A stretch of DNA of 64,000 nt, from the NCBI GenBank assembly GCA_002083615.1, contig MSXO01000017.1, positions 25,304 to 89,303 on the forward strand. The letters are read 5' to 3'. The translations under genes and the position numbers were made by a program. Positions 53,009 to 62,627 of the stretch are shown in pieces (within the stretch, counting starts at the first letter, position 1; every line of letters starts with the position of its first letter). The notes under the pieces were generated by a model. That model ran no database searches. It saw only the letters and a program-made list of their open reading frames with translations, and had not been told where the DNA came from. The DNA is from Proteobacteria bacterium ST_bin11 (GTDB lineage Bacteria; Pseudomonadota; Gammaproteobacteria; Methylococcales; Methylomonadaceae).

Positions 53009-54286
53009 CTATTTCAAACGGACCACGCCCAAGAATTTCAAAATCATGCGTTCGTAAAACGGCTCGCTGATACCATTTTTGATTTTGCGCATGAAGTATT
53101 TTTCAAACGCAATTTTGGCCAGATGCACCCATTTGCCATGGTTGGACCAAGTGGTGTTGCGTGGCGGAATTTGCGGCACCGCCAAAAACGCCACGCCGGT
53201 ATCGCCCAAGTCCGCCAAGCATAACGCGCTAAGACTGGGTATTTCGGTGGGCGACTTGCCGGCCAATTCGTCGCGGATATTGTGGGCGGTGGCGGTCACC
53301 ATCGATTCAATCATGTAACCGGTTTTGGGGGTCCCCGTCGGCACCGGGGTTTTTTCCACCGGCGGCAAGGCCACGCAGACACCGACCGAATAGATGTTTT
53401 TGAAAGTCGGATTCCGCTGATGTTGGTCGACGATCACGAAACCGCGCGGATTGGTCAATCCTTCCGCACCGCTGTGTCGCACCGCATCGATGCCGGTAAA
53501 CGCCGGTAGCATCATGGAGTATTTGAACGGTACTTCGTGTTTTTTCTTATCGTTGCCGTCTTCATCGACTTCGGTAACAAACATCATCCCCGCTTCGATG
53601 CGGTCTACTTTGGCGTTGGTTATCCATTTGATGGTTTTGTCGCGCAATGCACTTTCCAATAAGCCTTTGGTATCGCCGACCCCGCCCAGGCCCAAGTGGC
53701 CGATATACGGCTCGGAGGTTACAAAGGTCATCGGCACTTTATCGCGGATTTTACGTTTTCGCAGGTCGGTTTCCAGAATCATCAGATATTCATACGCCGG
53801 CCCGAAACAGGACGCGCCTTGCACTGCGCCGACCACGATGGGACCCGGATCCGCGACAAATTTCTGCCAATCTTCCGCGGCAACAGCGGCATGATCGACA
53901 TGGCAGACCGAGGAAGTGTATCCCGTGTGCGGCCCCAAGCCCGGCACTTCATCGAAAGCCAGACGTGGGCCGGTCGCGATGATTAGATAGTCGTATTCAA
54001 CAGACGAGCCATCCGCCAGATCAATTTTGTTGTTGGCCGGATCGACTTTTGTGGCCGCCTTTTGGATAAAGTTGATGCCTTTTTTCGCCATGACCGGCGC
54101 AAGCTCGATTTTTAAATCCTCGGGTTTGCGCCATTTTGGCGGCACCCAAGGGTTGGAGGGCACGAAGTGAAAGGTCGGTGAATCGGAAATCACCACGACT
54201 TCATGCGCATTTCCCACCGTTTCCTTCATTTCGTAAGCCATCGGCACACCGCCGATCCCCGCACCCAACACTATAATTCTTGCCAT
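53009..54286 (-). CDS. Sulfide:quinone oxidoreductase-like flavoprotein
   Basis: 425 residues. FAD-binding GAGIGGVPMAYEM at the start, second dinucleotide region (ATGPRLAFDEVPGLG), and the GTPKTGYMIESMVTATAHNI stretch typical of SQR/FCSD-B proteins. Cysteines at VCHVDH, ASCFGP and VGVCVALPP are candidates for the sulfide-active pair. Oxidises sulfide and passes electrons to quinone at the membrane; the C-terminus has an amphipathic segment (WVHLAKIAFEKYFMRKIKNG). NADH dehydrogenase II-like is the alternative. Confidence 0.87.
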   Translation of the reverse strand: MARIIVLGAGIGGVPMAYEMKETVGNAHEVVVISDSPTFHFVPSNPWVPPKWRKPEDLKIELAPVMAKKGINFIQKAATKVDPANNKIDLADGSSVEYDYLIIATGPRLAFDEVPGLGPHTGYTSSVCHVDHAAVAAEDWQKFVADPGPIVVGAVQGASCFGPAYEYLMILETDLRKRKIRDKVPMTFVTSEPYIGHLGLGGVGDTKGLLESALRDKTIKWITNAKVDRIEAGMMFVTEVDEDGNDKKKHEVPFKYSMMLPAFTGIDAVRHSGAEGLTNPRGFVIVDQHQRNPTFKNIYSVGVCVALPPVEKTPVPTGTPKTGYMIESMVTATAHNIRDELAGKSPTEIPSLSALCLADLGDTGVAFLAVPQIPPRNTTWSNHGKWVHLAKIAFEKYFMRKIKNGISEPFYERMILKFLGVVRLK

Positions 54287-54489
54287 AACCTTCTCCTCGC
54301 TGCTGTTTAGCTGAACACTGTCCAGTATTTATTGTTTTTATGCGGCTGTTATAAGCTTCAAACGCTTACTTCTCAAGAATATTAGAACCTCCTGATGCAA
54401 GCAACTGAAATATTCCCGGCTTTTGCTAGCTTCTGATGCCGAGGTAGACTGAGTACAATGCCAACTTCATCCAGCCACTGCGGAACACC

Positions 54490-54885
54490 ATGATGAGCGA
54501 CAAAATCGATACTGAACAAGCCTGGCGCGAAAAACTGACTCCCGAGCAATATCATGTTTGCCGGGAAAAGGGTACGGAGCCACCCTTCACCGGCAAATAT
54601 ACCGATTGCGACGAAGCCGGCGTCTACCGTTGTGTCTGCTGCGGTCACGCCTTATTTACCTCCGAACACAAATTCCATTCCGGCTGCGGTTGGCCCAGTT
54701 TTTGGAATCCGCTGAACTCGGAGAGCCTGGATCAGCACCCCGATCACAGCCACGGCATGCGCCGGGTAGAAGTAACCTGCCAATCCTGCGGCGCACATCT
54801 TGGGCATGTATTCGAAGACGGCCCGCAACCAACCGGACTGCGCTATTGCATCAATTCCGTGGCGCTAACGCTGGATAAACAATGA
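54490..54885 (+). CDS. msrB: Peptide methionine-R-sulfoxide reductase MsrB
   Basis: 131 residues. Zinc-binding pairs CVCCGHALF and CQSCGAHLGHVFEDGP, and the catalytic Cys in RYCINSVAL are visible. Repairs R-methionine sulfoxide in the cytoplasm. The ATGs at 54490 and 54493 are adjacent; the second may be used. Overlaps the next gene by 4 bases (ATGA). Confidence 0.96.
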   Translation: MMSDKIDTEQAWREKLTPEQYHVCREKGTEPPFTGKYTDCDEAGVYRCVCCGHALFTSEHKFHSGCGWPSFWNPLNSESLDQHPDHSHGMRRVEVTCQSCGAHLGHVFEDGPQPTGLRYCINSVALTLDKQ

Positions 54886-56186
54886 TGACAGCCCAGCACC
54901 AAGTTCAAGACTTACTGGATTTCATTGACGCCAGTCCCAGCCCTTGGCACGCGGTCGCCAGCATAGAAGGACGATTGCAGGCGCATCAATTCCAACGTAT
55001 CCAGGAAAGCGATGCATGGTCATTGGCTAGCGGCGGGCGTTACTATGTAATCAGAGACGATTCCTCAATCGCCGCATTCGTGATTGGCAAAGAAGCCTTG
55101 GTAGAAACAGGCTTCAAAATACTCGGCGCTCATACCGATTCGCCGGGTCTGCGGGTAAAGCCGCAGCCGCTGCTCGAGTCGGACAAAATGTTGCGTCTGG
55201 CTGTCGAAGTATATGGCGGCCCAATTCTCGCGACGTTTACCGACCGCGATCTGAGTTTGGCAGGCCGTATCGCCTATCTGGATAGCGACGGTCATATCGC
55301 CAGCCGGCTGCTACGCTTCGACGAACCGCTGCTGCGTTTACCAAATCTGGCGATTCACATGAATCGAGGCGTAAATGAAGACGGCTTGAAACTAAAAAAG
55401 CAAAGCGAATTGCCGCTAATTTTCTCAGTCAGTGTCAATCAGCAATTAACCGACGACCGCTTTCGGCAGTTACTTGAACAAAACACCGGGATTGCTGCCG
55501 ACCGCATTTTAAGTTGGGAACTGAATGTCTACGACACCCAGAAAGGTAGCCTCTGGGGCGACGAACAGCTGTTTTATGCGGACAGCCAGCTCGACAATCT
55601 AGCCTCTTGCCATGCGGGCTTGACGGCCTTACTGGATGAAGCCAGTTTGAACGGCACCAATACTCTGGTCTGCGCATTTTTTGATCATGAAGAAATTGGC
55701 AGTGAAAGCTGTAAGGGTGCGGCAGGCAGTTTCCTCCCTGATGTACTGGAACGTATATCCCGCTCTATCGACCAGGGCTCAGACCATTTTCAGCGCACGC
55801 TAGCCAACAGCTTTATGGTCAGTGCCGATATGGCGCATGCCTACCACCCCAACTTTCCTGCCGCTTATGAGCCAGGGCATAAAGTCATAGTCAACCAGGG
55901 ACCGGTAATCAAGTTAAACGTTAACCATCGTTATGCCTCAGAATGTATCTCTGAAGCCCTATTCATGCGGATTTGCCAACAAGCTGAAGTGCCTTTTCAA
56001 AAGTATGCGCATCATGGCGATCTACCCTGTGGCAGTACCATAGGCCCCATTGCCTCCGCGAAACTGGGTATTCGCAGCGTGGATGTAGGTTCACCGATGT
56101 GGGCCATGCATAGCCTCAGGGAGAGTGCCGGCGTACTTGATCATGCGTATATGATCCGCGCTCTGCGGGGTTTTTTCAGCAGCTGA
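54882..56186 (+). CDS. M18-family aminopeptidase (ApeB-like)
   Basis: 434 residues. Metal and catalytic segments: GAHTDSPGLRVKP near residue 87, FFDHEEIGSESCKGAAG ~265-285, and DMAHAYHPNFPAAYEPGHK. The C-terminal SKLGIRSVDVGSPMWAMHSLRE is standard for the family (here AKLGIRSVDVG). Zinc aminopeptidase in the cytoplasm. Overlaps msrB by 4 bases, so the two are co-translated. Confidence 0.94.
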   Translation: MMTAQHQVQDLLDFIDASPSPWHAVASIEGRLQAHQFQRIQESDAWSLASGGRYYVIRDDSSIAAFVIGKEALVETGFKILGAHTDSPGLRVKPQPLLESDKMLRLAVEVYGGPILATFTDRDLSLAGRIAYLDSDGHIASRLLRFDEPLLRLPNLAIHMNRGVNEDGLKLKKQSELPLIFSVSVNQQLTDDRFRQLLEQNTGIAADRILSWELNVYDTQKGSLWGDEQLFYADSQLDNLASCHAGLTALLDEASLNGTNTLVCAFFDHEEIGSESCKGAAGSFLPDVLERISRSIDQGSDHFQRTLANSFMVSADMAHAYHPNFPAAYEPGHKVIVNQGPVIKLNVNHRYASECISEALFMRICQQAEVPFQKYAHHGDLPCGSTIGPIASAKLGIRSVDVGSPMWAMHSLRESAGVLDHAYMIRALRGFFSS

Positions 56187-56203
56187 TATTTTTTCAACTA
56201 TCC

Positions 56204-56815
56204 TTGCCTGATGATTTTATTCGGCAGGGAATAACTTTGGCTTCCGTCTTTTCCACTGATGACGCATTGTCGCGGCGTGCCGTTCGGTTCGTAAGGTGGA
56301 TAATCCTGTGCTGTTGTGTCAGCCCAGCATTGCAGGCGGACGAATTGAACCTGGAATACAAGGTCAAGGCCGCTTATCTCTACAACTTCACCAAATTCAT
56401 CACTTGGCCGGAAAAAGCCAGCCCCACCTTTAATATATGCATCATCGGTACCGACCCCTTCGGCAGTTTGCTAAGCCCTCTGGAAAGCAAAACCGTTCAG
56501 GACAAACCGATTCGTTTGTTCAAGTTAGAGACGCCCAAACAGGCTAAAGATTGCGATATCGTGTATTTTGATAACCCAGAGCAGCGCGCGGACCTCGCCC
56601 TACCGGGTGTGCTATTGGTCGGTTCGCTGAAAAAGTCCTTGACCGTCAGCAGCGAGCCGTTTTTTGCAGAATCCGGCGGGATGATTGGCTTTGCGCTGGA
56701 CGACGGCAAAGTCAAATTACATATCAATCTTAAGGCTTTAAAACAAAGCGGCTTTAACGTCAGCGCCAAACTCATCGAAGTGGCCACGCTGGTAGAGGGA
56801 ACCGAGCATGAGTAG
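56204..56815 (+). CDS. YfiR/DUF4154 periplasmic protein
   Basis: 203 residues if the TTG at 56204 is used; the true start may lie later because the hydrophobic leader (VRWIILCCCVSPALQA) begins around residue 27. The mature domain has the DUF4154 features YKVKAAYLYNFTKFITWP, ICIIGTDPFG and VLLVG. YfiR-type proteins restrain a membrane diguanylate cyclase from the periplasm. It overlaps the GGDEF-EAL gene by 8 bases, matching that pairing. Confidence 0.88.
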   Translation: MPDDFIRQGITLASVFSTDDALSRRAVRFVRWIILCCCVSPALQADELNLEYKVKAAYLYNFTKFITWPEKASPTFNICIIGTDPFGSLLSPLESKTVQDKPIRLFKLETPKQAKDCDIVYFDNPEQRADLALPGVLLVGSLKKSLTVSSEPFFAESGGMIGFALDDGKVKLHINLKALKQSGFNVSAKLIEVATLVEGTEHE

Positions 56816-59168
56816 GTTCTTTTCCAGGCTGTCCATCAAAAGCAAGTTGTTTACCATCGCCATTACCTCGAGCCTGTTTTCCATGCTGTTGGCCTTGGTG
56901 ATTTTGGTAACGGTTAATGTCAGCGAAGTAAAGCGCAAAGCCCAGAGCGATTTAATGGCCGTAGCCAGCTTGATTGCTAACCGAAGCGTCGCAGCGGTAA
57001 TGTTCGACGACGCCAATTTAGCTAAGGAAAACCTAGTCTCCTTGAATAATCTCCCCGATTTGCGTAGCGCCTGCATCTACACCAAAAAAGGCCAGCTATT
57101 CACTTCGCTGGACAAACAAACCGCAACCTGCCCGACCGTCTCTAATGGCCTGCGCAACCATTTCGATAAACTCAATCTCTATGTTTATCAACCCATGCAC
57201 CTGGACGATGAAATTGTCGGGGCAATTTTTCTATCCTCCGATCTCAGTGCTGCGTTCTGGCGCGAATTGCAATTTGTCGGCGTGGTACTGGTCGTGCTGT
57301 TTGTGGCCTTGTTTATCACTTTTTTACTCACCGCGCCCTTATTAAACCGGGTTGCCAAGCCAATTGCCCAACTGGCTAAAACCGCGCAGAAAGTCAGTCA
57401 GGAACACGATTACTCTTTGCGCGCAGCTAAGCACAGCAGCGATGAAATGGGAATTTTGGTCGATGCGTTCAACGATATGCTGGATACCGTCGAAATTCAA
57501 AACAAAGCCTTGATTAGCGTCAAAAATAATTTCCAGGCCTTGTACGACAACAACCCGACCATGGTCTTTAACCTGGATATGCAAGGGCAAATCATCTCGG
57601 TAAACCGCTTCGGCGCCCGCCAGTTGGGCTTAAGTGTTGAGGAACTGCAAGGCTGCTCTATTTTCAATTTTGCCCATCCCGAAGATATCGGCAACTGCAA
57701 TCAGTTCTTCCAAATATGCCGTAATCATCCCGAGCAAGTCCATAAGTTGGAAAGCCGTATCATCTGTCGTAATGGCAACATCATCTGGGCCAGGGAAACC
57801 GCGCGCTTGGTGAAGGACGAAAACAATCGTTCTCACCTGTTGCTGGTTTGCGAAGACATTACCGAAACCCGACGCCTGTCGGAAAAAATCGCCTATCAAG
57901 CCAGCCACGACGAATTGACAGGTCTGGTCAACCGCCGCCAATTCGATATCCATATACAAAACTTGGTGTTAGAGGCGCAAGCCAACGATAGCCACCACGT
58001 TTTGTGTTATTTAGATCTGGATCAATTCAAAATCGTCAACGATACCTGCGGCCATCTGGCTGGCGACGAGCTACTAAGGCAGCTCGGCGAGGTACTGCGC
58101 CAACAAGTGCGCAGAATGGACATATTGGCTAGACTGGGCGGCGACGAATTCGGCATCCTGATGTCGTATTGCTCGCTCGAACAAGCCATCATCACCGGCG
58201 AAAAGCTGCGCAATGCGGTATGCGACTTCCAATTTGCTTGGGAAAACCGTAGTTTCAACATTGGGGTTAGCATTGGTATCGCCCCGATCAATCGGGCCTG
58301 CGGCAATGCCGTGGATGTATTGAAAGAAGCCGATGCCGCCTGTTACGCCGCCAAGGAAAAAGGCCGCAACCGGGTGCATATATTTAGTCCGGACGACGAA
58401 GAGCTAACACTCCGACAAGGCGAAATGCAATGGGTCGAAAAAATCCGCCTTGGAATCGAGCGAGACCGCTTCCAGTTATTCGGCCAGCTGATTGTGCCGA
58501 TCGCCGCTGATCGCGGCGGTCTGCATTTCGAAACCTTAATCCGCTACCGAGACGATCAAGATAAAGTGATTCCGCCCGGCGCCTTTCTACCTGCGGCAGA
58601 ACGCTACAATATGGCTTCGCCTTTGGATCGCTGGGTAATTTCCCGTTTGTTCCAGTATCTGGCAACGACGCCCGGCTTCCTGGACCGTTTGGAAATGTGC
58701 TCGGTCAATCTGTCCGGTTTATCCCTGTCGGACCAAGCCATGCTCGGCTTTATCGACGAGCAATTCCGCAAATGGCAAATACCAACCCATAAAATTTGTT
58801 TTGAAATTACCGAAACAGCGGCCATCAGCAATCTTTCCTATGCCCGGCAATTTATCGATTCGCTGCGCCAAAAAGGCTGCTCTTTTTCCCTGGACGATTT
58901 CGGCAGCGGTTTATCGTCATTTGCTTACCTGAAGAACCTACCGGTCGATTATTTAAAAATAGACGGACTGTTCGTGAAGGACATACTGGATGATCGTGTG
59001 GATTTGACTATGGTTAAAGCCATTAACGAGGTCGCTCATGTGATGGGCAAAAAGACCATCGCCGAGTTCGTGGAGAACCAAAATATTTTCGATCTCCTAC
59101 AAACCTTGGGTGTGAATTACGCGCAAGGCTACGGTATTGCCAAACCGGTACCCCTGCGGGAATTATGA
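56808..59168 (+). CDS. GGDEF-EAL protein with periplasmic sensor and PAS domain (YfiN-like partner)
   Basis: 786 residues. Two membrane helices (~16-40 and ~155-180) enclose a CHASE8-like periplasmic sensor. A HAMP (~185-235) and a PAS (~245-365) follow. The GGDEF domain (~370-530) has an intact GGDEF motif (ARLGGDEFGIL); the EAL domain (~540-780) has FETLIRY where EAL is usual, with DDFG and other metal ligands kept. Makes and/or degrades c-di-GMP. The upstream YfiR-like protein and downstream receptor gene are coupled to it by short overlaps. Confidence 0.93.
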   Translation: MSRFFSRLSIKSKLFTIAITSSLFSMLLALVILVTVNVSEVKRKAQSDLMAVASLIANRSVAAVMFDDANLAKENLVSLNNLPDLRSACIYTKKGQLFTSLDKQTATCPTVSNGLRNHFDKLNLYVYQPMHLDDEIVGAIFLSSDLSAAFWRELQFVGVVLVVLFVALFITFLLTAPLLNRVAKPIAQLAKTAQKVSQEHDYSLRAAKHSSDEMGILVDAFNDMLDTVEIQNKALISVKNNFQALYDNNPTMVFNLDMQGQIISVNRFGARQLGLSVEELQGCSIFNFAHPEDIGNCNQFFQICRNHPEQVHKLESRIICRNGNIIWARETARLVKDENNRSHLLLVCEDITETRRLSEKIAYQASHDELTGLVNRRQFDIHIQNLVLEAQANDSHHVLCYLDLDQFKIVNDTCGHLAGDELLRQLGEVLRQQVRRMDILARLGGDEFGILMSYCSLEQAIITGEKLRNAVCDFQFAWENRSFNIGVSIGIAPINRACGNAVDVLKEADAACYAAKEKGRNRVHIFSPDDEELTLRQGEMQWVEKIRLGIERDRFQLFGQLIVPIAADRGGLHFETLIRYRDDQDKVIPPGAFLPAAERYNMASPLDRWVISRLFQYLATTPGFLDRLEMCSVNLSGLSLSDQAMLGFIDEQFRKWQIPTHKICFEITETAAISNLSYARQFIDSLRQKGCSFSLDDFGSGLSSFAYLKNLPVDYLKIDGLFVKDILDDRVDLTMVKAINEVAHVMGKKTIAEFVENQNIFDLLQTLGVNYAQGYGIAKPVPLREL

Positions 59169-61336
59169 GAAACAATATGCTGAAAACAGTCAAGAAGCAG
59201 CTTTTCAAACACTCTCTGGTGCTTAGTCTAGTCGGTCAGCAGGCCCATGCAGAACAAACCGTAAACGATTTACTGGATTTATCGCCAGCGGAATTAGCCA
59301 ATATTTCAGTGAGTATTGCCTCGGGCACCGCCAAACCCGTGTCGCAATCCGCCGCGGTGACCACTGTAATCACCGCCGATCAAATTGCCACGATGGGCGC
59401 TACCGATCTGCACGAAGTGCTGGAAACCGTGCCGGGCATGCATGTTACGATTCAACCGGTTACTAACGATTATAGTTACACGATGCGCGGCATGCGTAAT
59501 GAAACCAATGCCGAAGTGTTGCTCATGCTCAACGGTACGCGTTTTTCGGTGCCTTATCAGGGCACGCATATGGCGGGAATGGTCATTCCGGTCGAAAACA
59601 TTCAACGCGTCGAAGTAATCCGCGGACCGGGCTCGGCGCTATACGGCGCTGACGCCTTTGCGGGTGTAATCAATATCGTCACCAAAAAAGCAGCGGATAT
59701 TGACGGTGCCACGGTCGGCGCACGCGGCGGCAATGCCGATACTAAAAGCGCTTGGGGCCAATACGGCGGCAAATGGCAAGGCTGGGATGTGGCTGGTAGC
59801 CTGCAATATAGCCATAACGGGGTCGATCCGGATCGAATCATCACGGCCGACGCGCAAACCCAAGTCGACCAAGTATTGGGCACGAATATATCGCTCGCCC
59901 CCGGCCCAATGCAAACCCAAAACGAACGTTGGAACGGCCATCTCAGTTTGCAACGCAAACATTGGGATTTGGGATTTTGGGCTTTTAACGAATCAGATTA
60001 CGGCTTTCGCTCCGGCGCCTATGGTGCCCTGGATAACAAAGGCAAGGGCAATGGCAGCAATTACTTGGCGGATGTGCGTTACTCGACCGAGGACGACCTG
60101 GAGAACTGGGAATTGCAAGCCCACGCCAGCTTTCTGCATACTGATGTCTCGGCCAACATATACGGTTTTCCGGCCGGTGCAATTTTACCAATCGGCGCGG
60201 ACGGCAACGTCACCGACCAGCTGGCGTCGACTAGAGGCTTAATGCTATTTCCGGAGGGGCTACGTTTCGTAGCCGGTTTTAAAAATACCGTACCCAGCTT
60301 TGAGTTCACCGGTATTTACAAAGGTTTCTCCGATCATTTGATCCGCATGATTGCCGGTTTCCGCTATGAGGAAATGAACACGCAAGAAGCACGGAATTAT
60401 GGCGTAGGCGTTATCAACGGCGCAGGACTATCTGCATTTCCCGCCATCAACCTTGCCGGGGGCTTACAAGATTTAACCGGAACCCCTCTCACATTTATTG
60501 ACGACCATCATCGCGACATTTGGTCCGCAGCGATACAAGACGAATGGCAATTTGCCGAAGACTGGCACCTGACCACCGGTTTGCGCTTTGACCACTATTC
60601 CGACTTTGGCGGCACATTGAACCCCCGCGCCGCGCTGGTCTGGAATATCAATTCACAATTGACCACTAAATTGCTCTATGGTCAGGCTTACAGAGCCCCA
60701 AGCTTTCTCGAACAATATCAGCAAAACAGCCCGCTTTTCCTTGGCAACCCGGCTTTAAGTCCGGAAACCATTTCTACTACCGAACTGGCATTCGATTATC
60801 GTCCGACGAAGAATCTGAGAACCGCGTTGAATTTATACCATTATGAGATCCGCGATTTGATTAGCGGCCCGATTTCCGGCGCAGGCACCCTGACCGAGCG
60901 TAACACCTCAGGTCAAGACGGCTACGGCAGCGAGTTTGAATGGGATTGGAAGTTTCACTCGGATTGGAATCTACGCGGTAACTATGCGTGGCAATTTGCC
61001 CGCAACGAAGCGACTCATACCCGGGTTAGCAATGTCCCCGAACATCATGTTTACACCGCACTCGCCTGGAATTTTGCACCTAAATGGCAGATTCAAACTC
61101 AAATCAACTGGATAGGTCACCGCCTTAGCAGCCCAGGGGATACGCGCGTTTTAAAAGATTATGAAACGGTCGATTTAACTTTAAATGCTAAAAAACTGAT
61201 GGGCTATCTGGATCTAACTGCATCCGCTCGGAACCTACTCGATAGCAATGGCAAGGAACCGGCTACATCCAGCTATCCTTATAATCTGCCCATCGCCGGA
61301 CAAACGTTTTATTTCGAAGCTGGTTTACACTTTTAA
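59165..61336 (+). CDS. TonB-dependent outer-membrane receptor
   Basis: 723 residues. Signal peptide, then a short extension (DLLDLSPAELANISVSIASG), plug domain (~40-160; VTTVITADQIATMG, VEVIRGPGSALYGADAFAGVINIVTK) and a 22-strand barrel ending in the C-terminal Phe (FEAGLHF). The ligand is unknown. The leader phrase LSPAELANISVSIASGT recurs in receptors that sit downstream of YfiR/GGDEF genes, suggesting uptake or signalling tied to c-di-GMP control. Overlaps the GGDEF-EAL gene by 4 bases. Confidence 0.94.
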   Translation: MRNNMLKTVKKQLFKHSLVLSLVGQQAHAEQTVNDLLDLSPAELANISVSIASGTAKPVSQSAAVTTVITADQIATMGATDLHEVLETVPGMHVTIQPVTNDYSYTMRGMRNETNAEVLLMLNGTRFSVPYQGTHMAGMVIPVENIQRVEVIRGPGSALYGADAFAGVINIVTKKAADIDGATVGARGGNADTKSAWGQYGGKWQGWDVAGSLQYSHNGVDPDRIITADAQTQVDQVLGTNISLAPGPMQTQNERWNGHLSLQRKHWDLGFWAFNESDYGFRSGAYGALDNKGKGNGSNYLADVRYSTEDDLENWELQAHASFLHTDVSANIYGFPAGAILPIGADGNVTDQLASTRGLMLFPEGLRFVAGFKNTVPSFEFTGIYKGFSDHLIRMIAGFRYEEMNTQEARNYGVGVINGAGLSAFPAINLAGGLQDLTGTPLTFIDDHHRDIWSAAIQDEWQFAEDWHLTTGLRFDHYSDFGGTLNPRAALVWNINSQLTTKLLYGQAYRAPSFLEQYQQNSPLFLGNPALSPETISTTELAFDYRPTKNLRTALNLYHYEIRDLISGPISGAGTLTERNTSGQDGYGSEFEWDWKFHSDWNLRGNYAWQFARNEATHTRVSNVPEHHVYTALAWNFAPKWQIQTQINWIGHRLSSPGDTRVLKDYETVDLTLNAKKLMGYLDLTASARNLLDSNGKEPATSSYPYNLPIAGQTFYFEAGLHF

Positions 61337-61758
61337 CTAATTGCTTGAACTGAATAATTCCTGTGAATGGCGTCCAGAAGGTAAGCAACGATCTTACGGC
61401 TCAACCAAGCCTCGCCCGCGGCGACTGCGTGGATCATTCTATTGATATAGGCCGCCAGTGACAGACTGTTTTGATAGCCCTTGGCTCCGGCCAGCACGCA
61501 GTGCAGAATTTGCTCTTCATGTAAGTCATCGCCGATGATCACGATATTACTGGCAGGACTGGCCGCCAATAACAAGTTGGTATAATCGGCTGTTTGGCTA
61601 CCGCGCAATGCAAAATTCAGCAAAATGATATTGGGTTGGAGCTGTTCGGCAGCATTAAGGGCCTGGATCTCATCTGAATAAAAAGCAACATCCGCTTCCG
61701 CCATCAGCATCAATGGCTGGATTTGACCGATGTTATCGATTACTTGAATTTTCATCAT
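61333..61758 (-). CDS. Degenerate receiver-domain protein (pseudo-receiver)
   Basis: 141 residues covering one receiver-like domain without a DNA-binding domain. The usual phosphorylated Asp (as in LLDxxMP) is Asn48 in IILLNFALRG, and the acidic pair at the start is reduced (VIDNIGQ). It ends with ARAGE-like AVAAGEAWLSRKIVAYLL, the region that normally leads into a LuxR helix-turn-helix, so it may be a truncated NarL-type regulator. Its stop overlaps the receptor gene by 4 bases. Confidence 0.78.
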   Translation of the reverse strand: MMKIQVIDNIGQIQPLMLMAEADVAFYSDEIQALNAAEQLQPNIILLNFALRGSQTADYTNLLLAASPASNIVIIGDDLHEEQILHCVLAGAKGYQNSLSLAAYINRMIHAVAAGEAWLSRKIVAYLLDAIHRNYSVQAIS

Positions 61759-61851
61759 AAATCTTGCTGTCTGTTAGCTGACTGGCTTGCAACTTTGGCC
61801 GCCGGAACTAATTTGTTAAATTCCTACGGCATTTGCCCCTGACTATTAAAT

Positions 61852-62625
61852 TCAGTTGGTAACATCGATAAAACCGTGTAATCCACGTTTAGAATCGACT
61901 GCCAGCCAACGCCGTAAGTATTGCAGCTCTTCGGTAGATTGCAATTCTTCAAGGCTTTTTTTATTTTTCAACAATCTGAACGCGGTGGAGAGCGCTTTGT
62001 AATTCTCGCCCACTATACCGGCTCGTCTTAACCCTACGATGTTGAGCCGATAATGTTTCGCGGGCCGCCCACCTATCAGCATAAACGGGATCACATCCAT
62101 GTTAATCCCTGTTGTGCCTTGCACGATGGCGTAAGCGCCGATCCGGCAAAATTGATGTACGACCACCGCGCCGCCCATAAACACGTTATGGCCAACCTCT
62201 ACATGGCCACCTATCGCCACATTATTGGCAAAAATAGTTTTGTCACCCACCGAGCAATCATGGGCGACGTGGCTGTTATTCATGAAATAGCAACCTGACC
62301 CGATCCTGGTAGCGCTGCCAGCTACAGTAGCCCTATGCGCGGTAAATCCTTCTCGAAACACGTTATTGTCGCCAATCTCCAGCCACGACTCGGTTTGCGC
62401 ATCAAACCCCAAGTCCTGCGGTAATCCGCCCAGTACTGCGTGCGGGTGTAACACATTACCGTCGCCCATTTTGACATGCGCATGCACTACGGCATGGGCG
62501 CCTATTTGACTATTTGCGCCAATCAAAGCCCCCGCTTCTATCACCGCAAACGGCCCAACGCTGACATTTTCTCCAAGCCTGGCGCCGGTTTCGATAAAAG
62601 CAGTTGGATGAATCGATGCAGTCAT
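61852..62625 (-). CDS. lpxA: UDP-N-acetylglucosamine acyltransferase LpxA
   Basis: 257 residues. Hexapeptide repeats over the first ~180 residues and the catalytic His122 (NNSHVAHDCSVG), with the family's helical C-terminus (KALSTAFRLLKNKKSLEELQ). First enzyme of lipid A synthesis. It is not in the usual lpxD-fabZ-lpxA-lpxB order here; it sits 2 bases after the Xer recombinase. It may be a second lpxA or a relocated single copy. Confidence 0.95.
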   Translation of the reverse strand: MTASIHPTAFIETGARLGENVSVGPFAVIEAGALIGANSQIGAHAVVHAHVKMGDGNVLHPHAVLGGLPQDLGFDAQTESWLEIGDNNVFREGFTAHRATVAGSATRIGSGCYFMNNSHVAHDCSVGDKTIFANNVAIGGHVEVGHNVFMGGAVVVHQFCRIGAYAIVQGTTGINMDVIPFMLIGGRPAKHYRLNIVGLRRAGIVGENYKALSTAFRLLKNKKSLEELQSTEELQYLRRWLAVDSKRGLHGFIDVTN

Positions 62626-62627
62626 AG

